Assembly (NCBI GenBank): GCA_021160705.1
Contig: JAGHBZ010000377.1
Location: 1 to 8,053 of the forward strand
Length of the DNA: 8,053 bases
Direction: 5' to 3'
Source: Candidatus Sumerlaeota bacterium
Lineage (GTDB): Bacteria > Sumerlaeota > Sumerlaeia > MWCT01 > JAGHBZ01
Shown: positions 1 to 5,975 of the stretch, piece by piece
Position numbering within the stretch: the first letter of the stretch is position 1
Layout: each line of letters begins with the position of its first letter
Notes under the pieces: model-generated
Told to the model about the DNA's origin: nothing
Databases searched by the model: none
What the model saw: the letters and a program-made list of their open reading frames with translations, nothing else
Translations under genes and position numbers: made by a program

Positions 1-1437
1 ACGCGGGAAGTCTACATCCCGGCATCCGCACAAAAGAAATTAGAACAGCTACTCCCACGCATTATTGAAATATGCAGGAGCCTGCCACAACCGGATACCG
101 CAATTCGAAACCTTGCTAATTTTGTCTCCGCAACCAAAGGCGCTGACTCCTTTTACGAACTTATAGCTGAAGAGCCATCTATTCTGGAGACGCTTCTTCG
201 TGTATTCGGAACGAGTGATGTGATGTCGCAGATTTTAATTGCGCATCCGGAATTTTTTGAGCCACTCATTGAGTACCTGGGAGACTGCTCATCCACTCTG
301 TTTGATGACCCGGGAAGAGGTTTTCAGGTATTTGCGCCTTCAGTCAAAGAAGATAGCCTGCTTTCACTCCTGCGACGGTTTAAACAATTCTGGACACTCC
401 TTATTTGCATCTGCGACTTTCCTCATTCCACAGACCCAAATCAAACGTCCAGAGCTCTTACATATCTTGCCGAATTTATCTTGCAACAGGTGGTCTCGCA
501 TCTGTCTATGCAAATGGAAAGAAAATATGGTAAACCAATGGACGTCGAAAACGGCATCCCGGCAAGGTTGTTCATTTTCGCACTCGGTGGATTCGGTGGA
601 TACGAGCTCAATTATTTTTCTGACCTTGACCTGGTGTTCGTTATGCAAGGCACCGGGAATACTTCGGGTCCCTCCCGGATAGAAAATAAATTATTTTTTG
701 CCAAACTTGTGGAATCGGTTGCCAGTGAAATGGCAAGCATCACGGTTGATGGCTCGCTCTTTAAAATTGATATGCGACTTCGTCCTGATGGGTCAAGTGG
801 TGAGCTTGTCTGTACGAGTGACCGTTTCCTACATTATTATCAGGAAGAAGCACATCTCTGGGAACTCCAATCTTTTTTAAAGGCACGTCCTATTGTTATA
901 GACGTAGAACAATCTGAAACGCTCAAGGAGAGAATAAAAAAAATCATCCAGAACCGCCTGAGCCTTGTCAGTACAGAAGATTTAAAATCACATATTCTGG
1001 ATATGAGAAGGAGACTTGAACAAAGTGTTGAACAAGCAAAGCAGGAGGATACAGTAGATTTCAAACGTGGTGCTGGCGGACTCGTAGACATTGAGTTCGC
1101 TGTCCAATTTCTTCAGCTCCGACACTCCAGCAACCACCCGGAATTATTTCTCACCAATACTTTAGAAGCTATAAACAGGTTAAAACAATTAGAACTCCTG
1201 AGTGAATCTGATGCTTCAACTCTCAGGCAAAATTATCATTTCTTACGTCTATTAGAGTCGCGCCAGAGATTATTGCAGGGAAAATGCCTTGATGTGCTCA
1301 CGTTAGATTCCAGAAGTCTGGAAACATTAAGCTACGCTTTAATGCCGCTGGTAACTTCAAAGGAGGAGCTTCGTCAGAAAATCAAGAGCACCTTGAAATC
1401 CAATAGAGAACTCTTTACAAAAATCCTACAATCATAG
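1..1437 (+). CDS. glnE: Glutamine synthetase adenylyltransferase (GlnE), C-terminal half, 5'-truncated by window edge
   Basis: The frame is open from base 1 to the TAG at 1435-1437 (478 codons), so the ATG at 220 is internal and not the start. Visible GlnE hallmarks are the nucleotidyltransferase signature GGFGGYELNYFSDLDL (from nt 586, with the two metal-binding Asp at codons 208 and 210), the second active-site block IDMRLRPDGSSGEL (Asp at nt 769-771), and the later RGAGGLVDIEFAVQFLQL helix block. The first ~90 codons resemble the linker that precedes the second catalytic domain of GlnE. This is therefore most likely the C-terminal adenylylating (AT) domain. By alignment from memory with the E. 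coli enzyme, roughly 490 residues are missing upstream, including the deadenylylating half. The family transfers AMP from ATP to a tyrosine of glutamine synthetase, under PII control, lowering its activity when nitrogen is plentiful. It faces the minus-strand glycosyltransferase unit convergently. Family assignment is firm; the AT rather than AR call is slightly less so. Confidence 0.93.
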   Translation, partial: TREVYIPASAQKKLEQLLPRIIEICRSLPQPDTAIRNLANFVSATKGADSFYELIAEEPSILETLLRVFGTSDVMSQILIAHPEFFEPLIEYLGDCSSTLFDDPGRGFQVFAPSVKEDSLLSLLRRFKQFWTLLICICDFPHSTDPNQTSRALTYLAEFILQQVVSHLSMQMERKYGKPMDVENGIPARLFIFALGGFGGYELNYFSDLDLVFVMQGTGNTSGPSRIENKLFFAKLVESVASEMASITVDGSLFKIDMRLRPDGSSGELVCTSDRFLHYYQEEAHLWELQSFLKARPIVIDVEQSETLKERIKKIIQNRLSLVSTEDLKSHILDMRRRLEQSVEQAKQEDTVDFKRGAGGLVDIEFAVQFLQLRHSSNHPELFLTNTLEAINRLKQLELLSESDASTLRQNYHFLRLLESRQRLLQGKCLDVLTLDSRSLETLSYALMPLVTSKEELRQKIKSTLKSNRELFTKILQS

Positions 1438-1666
1438 ATGTGCAAGTTATCCCACCATTAAAAAATTTACCTATTATTTTTTGTAAACTGTCATTTTATG
1501 ATAAAGTTCCAAAGAAAAGAGCTGTATGGAGCTGGGGTGTCCGAATCAGAGTTAATTGTCCAGGAATACCTATCAGTTGCGCAGCGGCGAGTTGTGATGA
1601 AAGTTTTCAGTACATTGCAAATGGAAAATGTTATAAGTATACTAATCAAAAAGCTATATATAACCT
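1438..1666. other. Convergent intergenic spacer without a convincing gene
   Basis: This 229-bp AT-rich stretch separates the glnE stop from the stop of the minus-strand glycosyltransferase. Two overlapping 83-codon open frames cross it (1498-1749 plus, 1491-1742 minus). Neither has a Shine-Dalgarno sequence, neither shows a family motif I recognise, and both run into the 3' end of the glycosyltransferase gene. Just after glnE there is only a weak A/T-only complementarity (A-run near 1460-1466, T-run near 1475-1482; TTTAC at 1466-1470 with GTAAA at 1483-1487). I see no tRNA-like or other structured RNA. It may hold transcript 3' ends or decayed coding sequence. Confidence 0.5.
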
Positions 1667-3319
1667 TTACCCATTCCTGGGTGTTCTTTTTAGAGTTGAT
1701 TTGCGTGATTGCCAGAGAAAGCGAGGTTTCATATTGGTGCACCCGGTAACCGGCGACAACTCCAGAAAATGTCGTTCCTGTATCACCCTGCCTTTTTTAA
1801 TATAGTTTCTCTGGATTAAAGAGCGGACATCACCGGGAACCCATTCATAGCGCAGGTCCATATCAAGTACTATCCAGTCAAACTCCTGGTGTTGTAAAGC
1901 GTTGCGAAGAGGTTGTGGTGTGCTGACACCACCCCAGGCAATGTCGCGAACAGTATCAATACTATAGTAATATCCTTTGCCTGCAAGATACGCATAGTAG
2001 TTATGGTGCGGGACATAGACCTTACCGGGAAGATTGCGAAGCCTTTTGATAAGTTCTTTGCCACGTTCTCTGCTACCGGGATAAGGCAGTACTTCTTTAT
2101 CCCTGTAAATGAGCTGGAGTGAAGGGCGGTTACGTACTTTTGAGAATATCCTCCAGCGTGGGAGTAGAGAGACTTTTTTATCTCCGTAGAGAAACTGTGG
2201 TCCGGGCAGTGTGAAGACTAACAGAACCAGGAGTGCGAAATGAACGATGAGTTTGGGAATAAGCAGGCGCCCTGGGGGCAGAAACGACCAGAAAAAATGA
2301 AACCCTATCCCCATAAGGAGTGAAACCACAGCAAGAAGAGGGATAAAGTTGTTTATATATCCGCCAATTTTCAGGTATGGAAGAAGCCCGCCAATAAATG
2401 AACTGATGGTCAGAAGTAAAAACCATAGTGTTGTAATGGGTTTCTGACGGCGTGGAAAGAACGCTGAAAAAATCAGCCAGACTCCCAGAAAAATTAAGGG
2501 AATCCACAGATATGGTATAAATTGTTCAGGGAAAACGTTCTTGAGATTTTTCCAGAACATAGGATGACGACGTGGCATAAGGAGATAGTACTTAACAATC
2601 CAGGTATTGCCTTTGTGAGCGAGAACCCAGAATATATTCACCGTTAAAATAGCACCGGTCAGAAAAAACACTCCAGCCCGACGGTGATGGTAAATAAGAA
2701 GGAATAGAGAAGCCAGTATTATCGGGAAAACGGCGTTTTGTTTGGTGAAAGCTGCAGCGGTCGCCAGTATTCCGGCAATGATAAGTTTTACTGATGATGG
2801 TTTGTTTTTATTGAAGAGCAGTAGAATGCAGGAAAAAGAGAGAAACCAGGCAAGAGAGTCGAGTCGCATCAGGTCAATCCAGAATCCGCTTACACGATAA
2901 CAGGCAATATAAAAAAGCCCGGCAAGTGCCCCGGCAAGAATATCTTTAGTCCAGTTGTAAACTATTAAAACAAGTACAATGACCAGTCCTAAGGACGCTG
3001 CAAAAGAGACTGCACGTCCTATTGAGAGGCTTACCCCAAAAATCTTAAACAGGAGTCCACATACCATATAATATAAAGGAGGATAAGAATAACAAGCGTA
3101 GCCTTTTTCTGGAGGAGGGTATAAGGGTTTACCCTCCAGAACTCTGATTGCGCCAATAGCCATATCACCTTCGTTCCACTCCAGCTCAAATGGATAGGAA
3201 ATGCGATGAACAGATACCCAAACATACTGAATTAATAAGAGAAAAAGCAACAATACTGCTAAGATGCGTAAAGCAATTAATAATGGATGGCGTTCCTTTG
3301 TATTTTTATTGTTTATCAT
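1667..3319 (-). CDS. Polytopic GT-C membrane glycosyltransferase, GT39/ArnT-like (550 aa)
   Basis: Hydrophobicity shows a first membrane helix at about residues 12-37, then roughly nine or ten more up to about residue 372, and a soluble C-terminal part (about 375-550). The first extracytoplasmic loop carries the acidic cluster ELEWNEGD (45-52), followed by LEGKPLYPPP and YSYPPLYY (61-84). This is the usual arrangement in bacterial GT39-like proteins, where acidic residues of loop 1 are catalytic. Other family-like blocks are RLDSLAWFLS (152-161) and FTKQNA (191-196). Such enzymes normally move a sugar from a polyprenyl-phosphate donor to lipid, glycan or protein on the outer membrane face; the substrate cannot be read here. 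The start at 3319 puts the first helix directly after a short polar N-terminus, but the upstream Shine-Dalgarno is poor. It lies 45 nt downstream of the 645-residue gene on the same strand, so the two are probably cotranscribed. The last ~24 residues are polar and basic and may be a lineage-specific tail. Confidence 0.8.
   Translation of the reverse strand: MINNKNTKERHPLLIALRILAVLLLFLLLIQYVWVSVHRISYPFELEWNEGDMAIGAIRVLEGKPLYPPPEKGYACYSYPPLYYMVCGLLFKIFGVSLSIGRAVSFAASLGLVIVLVLIVYNWTKDILAGALAGLFYIACYRVSGFWIDLMRLDSLAWFLSFSCILLLFNKNKPSSVKLIIAGILATAAAFTKQNAVFPIILASLFLLIYHHRRAGVFFLTGAILTVNIFWVLAHKGNTWIVKYYLLMPRRHPMFWKNLKNVFPEQFIPYLWIPLIFLGVWLIFSAFFPRRQKPITTLWFLLLTISSFIGGLLPYLKIGGYINNFIPLLAVVSLLMGIGFHFFWSFLPPGRLLIPKLIVHFALLVLLVFTLPGPQFLYGDKKVSLLPRWRIFSKVRNRPSLQLIYRDKEVLPYPGSRERGKELIKRLRNLPGKVYVPHHNYYAYLAGKGYYYSIDTVRDIAWGGVSTPQPLRNALQHQEFDWIVLDMDLRYEWVPGDVRSLIQRNYIKKGRVIQERHFLELSPVTGCTNMKPRFLWQSRKSTLKRTPRNG
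1668..1691 (+). terminator. Weak candidate intrinsic terminator for glnE
   Basis: ACCCA (1669-1673) and TGGGT (1678-1682) form a 5-bp stem around a TTCC tetraloop, with a possible extra T:G pair outside. TTCTTTTT follows at 1684-1691. The orientation suits the plus strand, so it could end glnE transcription about 230 nt after the stop. It overlaps the last codons and stop of the opposing glycosyltransferase gene. The stem is short, so it is only a candidate. Confidence 0.3.
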
Positions 3320-3364
3320 CGCTTAAAAAATCCGGGAACAAATTATTAAAACTCCCATATAGAC

Positions 3365-5302
3365 TCAACTGGTTTTTATCTTTTGCTGGAGAAACTGAAT
3401 AGAACGCACTATACCAAAGGCTGAGAGCGTCACGGTTATAAATACTATATGCATCGTTAATCTAACGTCAAAATAAATAAATGTTCCAATCAGGAAAAGT
3501 GATGTTGCACTCAGAAGCACAAAACAAACAATTAAATCCGGCAGATAGAAAATCATAAGCACTAACCCTATGATATAGAAATAATAAAAGAGCTGATTTT
3601 TAAATACATTGTTGACATAAAAATTGCCAAAGTAGAGGAGTTTAAAGCCAGTTAAGGTTCTCTTGATTATTTGAGGGAGAGTATGAAGTTTGAAAAAATA
3701 TTCAAAGGTGGTAATGGGAGGGCCCGCGTAGCCATTTTTTCGCACCTCCTCCACTGTAGGAAAGCCCGGCTGACCTTTGAACTCCTGGTTACGATAATAA
3801 CGCGCATGTATATTAGAGGAATAGAATGCATCATTAAATTGTTTTTTGTTATGAATCAAATGAGGGAGTGTGATTAGCATAGCCACAGCAATCGGCACAG
3901 GGATAAGCCAGAGTTTCCATTTTTGGCGAAAAGCAAAGTATAGAATGAGCAAGATACAAAAACTCATTGCCGAGAGATTGTTTAGTTGATTCAATCCTGC
4001 AAGTACACCTACCAGTAGACAGTATTTCCAGTCAGCTGGTTTCTTTCGCTGAAGCAACACATAGATAAATGGGATAATAGTAATTAAATAAGTCTCCAGC
4101 CTGAGTCCACGAAGGTTTTGAAATATATACCCGTGGCTTTGAGCCAGGATAAATGCTGAGAGTAGCCCGACCGTTTGTGAGCGAGTAACTCGCTGAGCAA
4201 AGAGATAAGTAAACCAGATGGTTACCAGAGAGACGAATATTGAATAAAGGCGAAGATTTATTTTTGTCCCGCCGAATAGGATGAAAAATAATTTTATCCC
4301 CCACATAAAAAATGGTTCACGGAAATCCGTATCAAATGGTCCATTCATATTTCTGGCAATGCTAATATAAGTGACTGCATCAGGGTCAAGCGGTTTATTT
4401 ACCATCTCTTTTAGATATTCCCAGCGTATATCAAGCGCTGAGGCAACTATCCACAACACCAGAAGATTTATTATTGGTTGTATAGGAGAGTCTTTTGAGA
4501 AACGCCAGTACGAGAACACTGCTATACCAACTGATAGGATAGAGAGGAGTTCGGTTGAGACGTATTGTTCGCCGATTGTTACAAACGCAATTAAATAAAC
4601 AAAAAGCAAAGAGACAGAGACAGGGATTGCGTAAGTGGAAAGTGGGGAGTAAAAGGAGATGGCAAGAAATATCCCCATAGTAAACACCAACATATATCCA
4701 AGAGCCTGAAGCGGTGGGACTTGAGTAGTAGTTGAAAATTTGATGTTTATCCCGTCGTAAACTAATACAGGCTTATCAGGCGCACCTGGAGAAAGAGAGG
4801 CTGAAAGTCGCAGGTCAAACCAGGTGTAGCCTCGTAGCTGCTCAGTAAGATTAATTGGTGGTGAACCCTGCAAGTTGGTGTTCTGGAGTTGAAATGATTT
4901 TCCGTCCGGGCGAGTTATCACTACCTGATTACTCACTCCGGGTTCCCGATAGAACCAGAGCTGAAGATATACCTCTTCCTCTTTCCTTTTCTCAAAACGA
5001 TACTCTGCTGTGAAACGCTGAGCAGGGCGGAGTATAACTCCTTTTCTGGTGATAGAAAAATCACCAGTGATTGATACTGCATCTTTCTTGAGTTTTTTGC
5101 CCAAATCATCAATGGTATCCTGATACATTCTGGTACTGCTTGGTTGCATCCGAAAGGAGTTTTTTATAGTAGAGAAATTAAACCCCGCGATTAACACAAC
5201 TGCCAGACAGACGAGGATGAGTGTGTTAAGAGGTATTTTTTGGGGGCGAGAGGTGGGAATCTCTTTTTTCTCAATTTGTTTTTTCTTCGTCCTTTTTCTC
5301 AT
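3365..5302 (-). CDS. Large membrane protein, GT-C glycosyltransferase-like, with N-terminal extracytoplasmic domain (645 aa)
   Basis: A lysine/arginine-rich N-terminus (1-22) precedes a single membrane helix (about 24-42), then a soluble segment (about 45-195) rich in alternating polar/hydrophobic residues that looks beta-rich and should lie outside the cytoplasm. From about residue 198 onward come some ten or more membrane helices. A loop with LDPDAVTYISIARNM (305-319) and FREP (327-330) matches the acidic first-loop pattern of bacterial GT39-like enzymes (Asp306 and Asp308 are candidate catalytic acids), and GLRLET (399-404) follows. A second soluble loop lies at about 483-545. The ATG at 5302 is the first possible start: the in-frame stretch back to the TAA at about 5339-5341 has no ATG, GTG or TTG. 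No clear Shine-Dalgarno precedes it. It is the promoter-proximal member of the minus-strand pair. The role is probably transfer of a lipid-linked sugar during envelope or protein glycosylation; the specific reaction is unknown. It could instead be a GT-C-fold protein lacking transferase activity. Confidence 0.72.
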   Translation of the reverse strand: MRKRTKKKQIEKKEIPTSRPQKIPLNTLILVCLAVVLIAGFNFSTIKNSFRMQPSSTRMYQDTIDDLGKKLKKDAVSITGDFSITRKGVILRPAQRFTAEYRFEKRKEEEVYLQLWFYREPGVSNQVVITRPDGKSFQLQNTNLQGSPPINLTEQLRGYTWFDLRLSASLSPGAPDKPVLVYDGINIKFSTTTQVPPLQALGYMLVFTMGIFLAISFYSPLSTYAIPVSVSLLFVYLIAFVTIGEQYVSTELLSILSVGIAVFSYWRFSKDSPIQPIINLLVLWIVASALDIRWEYLKEMVNKPLDPDAVTYISIARNMNGPFDTDFREPFFMWGIKLFFILFGGTKINLRLYSIFVSLVTIWFTYLFAQRVTRSQTVGLLSAFILAQSHGYIFQNLRGLRLETYLITIIPFIYVLLQRKKPADWKYCLLVGVLAGLNQLNNLSAMSFCILLILYFAFRQKWKLWLIPVPIAVAMLITLPHLIHNKKQFNDAFYSSNIHARYYRNQEFKGQPGFPTVEEVRKNGYAGPPITTFEYFFKLHTLPQIIKRTLTGFKLLYFGNFYVNNVFKNQLFYYFYIIGLVLMIFYLPDLIVCFVLLSATSLFLIGTFIYFDVRLTMHIVFITVTLSAFGIVRSIQFLQQKIKTS

Positions 5303-5341
5303 ATAGAGGTCGCTGTATCCGGATTGAAAAACAGATTTTTA

Positions 5342-5369
5342 TTGAACCTGATTTAATGTAAGTGATAAA
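5342..5369 (+). promoter_or_regulatory. Candidate housekeeping-type promoter for hsp20
   Basis: TTGAAC (5342-5347), a 16-nt spacer and GATAAA (5364-5369) each match 4/6 of sigma70 consensus and would start RNA near 5376, about 37 nt before the hsp20 ATG. I see no CIRCE inverted repeat (HrcA), no HspR-type CTTGAGT palindrome and no good sigma32 -10 (CCCCAT-like) here, so the heat-shock control is not apparent from known operators. Confidence 0.3.
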
Positions 5370-5374
5370 GTAAA

Positions 5375-5402
5375 AAAATATTACTCCGATAAGAATAGTC
5401 AA
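5375..5402 (-). promoter_or_regulatory. Candidate sigma70-type promoter for the minus-strand glycosyltransferase pair
   Basis: Read on the minus strand, TTGACT (complement of 5397-5402) is followed after 16 nt by TATTTT (complement of 5375-5380). These match 5/6 and 4/6 of the -35 and -10 consensus. Transcription would start near 5368, giving a leader of about 65 nt. The -35 box overlaps the hsp20 Shine-Dalgarno region. This is a pattern match only. Confidence 0.35.
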
Positions 5403-5412
5403 GGAAAGAAAA

Positions 5413-5862
5413 ATGCCAAAACGAATAAAGATAAGAAGCAAGGATAGAGATGATGATGAACTTCTGAAGAATTTTCCCGATGAGGTAATACGTTCCTTTT
5501 TTTCTATCAGTCGCCCGACGTTCTCTATAGCAGACCGTCCATGGGACCCGCCCACTGACGTGTATGAGACCAAGGATAATCTGGTTATCAAAATGGAGAT
5601 TGCAGGAGTTCGTCAGGAGGATTTAGACATTATCTTGAATGATGATACTTTGATAGTACGTGGGAGAAGGGATGAAGAGGTTACTTCTGAGAAAGAAAAC
5701 TATCATCTGATGGAAATCCACTATGGGAGATTTGAGCGGATATTTGTGCTTCCAAATGCTATTATACCAGGAAAGATAACGGCTTCTTATGAAAAAGGGT
5801 TTTTAATAATTTCGGTTCCTAAACGGAGAGTGCCACCATCTGTTAAGATTAATATTGAGTAG
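5413..5862 (+). CDS. hsp20: Small heat-shock protein, Hsp20/alpha-crystallin family (149 aa)
   Basis: This is an ATP-independent cytoplasmic holdase that binds unfolding proteins and keeps them ready for refolding or proteolysis. The N-terminal arm (1-43) is charged, then hydrophobic with FF-S-I-S-R-P-T-F, as expected for the variable substrate-binding arm. The alpha-crystallin domain spans about 44-137: WDPPTDVYETKDNLVI (44-59), MEIAGVRQEDLDI (61-73), LIVRGRR (80-86), the YGRFERIFVLP block (104-114), and ASYEKGFLIISVPK (124-137), which is the family's A-x-x-x-x-G-hydrophobic-L signature. The tail ends with INI (146-148), a C-terminal I-x-I motif that docks neighbouring dimers in the oligomer. 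Length is typical. AAGGAAAG at 5401-5408 is a good Shine-Dalgarno for the ATG at 5413. lon follows 113 nt downstream on the same strand, supporting a shared role in protein quality control. It is divergent from the glycosyltransferase pair. Confidence 0.96.
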   Translation: MPKRIKIRSKDRDDDELLKNFPDEVIRSFFSISRPTFSIADRPWDPPTDVYETKDNLVIKMEIAGVRQEDLDIILNDDTLIVRGRRDEEVTSEKENYHLMEIHYGRFERIFVLPNAIIPGKITASYEKGFLIISVPKRRVPPSVKINIE

Positions 5863-5901
5863 AGGTATTTCGTTTTTATTTGTATTCTATGAAGGAAGCG
5901 A

Positions 5902-5941
5902 GAGCATTTTCCAATATACTGGACAATAGAGAATTTTCCAA
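5902..5941 (+). repeat. Repeated TTTTCCA half-sites upstream of lon (candidate operator)
   Basis: Two 13-mers, GAGCATTTTCCAA (5902-5914) and GAGAATTTTCCAA (5929-5941), are identical at 12 of 13 positions and lie 27 nt apart. Between them, TTTTCCA (5907-5913) and TGGACAA (5920-5926) form an inverted repeat with one mismatch around a 6-nt AT-rich centre that contains most of a TATACT (5915-5920), a 5/6 match to a -10 box. A recognisable -35 at the right distance is missing. The arrangement is what a dimeric regulator bound over a lon promoter would look like, but it matches no operator I can name and could be chance in AT-rich DNA. Confidence 0.35.
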
Positions 5942-5975
5942 ACTAATCTTAACATTTACAAAGTAGAGGATATTT

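Noticed and set aside
364..1091. Plus and minus alternate-frame open stretches inside glnE
   Set aside because: They overlap the conserved adenylyltransferase motifs in the main frame and have no recognisable protein content.
1498..1620. Possible tRNA-like segment (GTGTCCGAATC resembles a T-loop)
   Set aside because: No matching acceptor stem, anticodon arm or D-arm can be folded around it.
5327..5340. AAAAA-CAGA-TTTTT inverted repeat in the divergent region
   Set aside because: A five-base A:T stem is too weak for a terminator and is not shared with other stress promoters; expected in AT-rich spacer.
5889..5966. 25-codon open frame starting MKEARAFSN and ending with the TAG that overlaps the lon Shine-Dalgarno, a possible leader peptide
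   Set aside because: No Shine-Dalgarno precedes its ATG, it has no attenuator-like codon run, and an open frame of this size is expected by chance. The overlap with the lon ribosome site makes it worth recording only.
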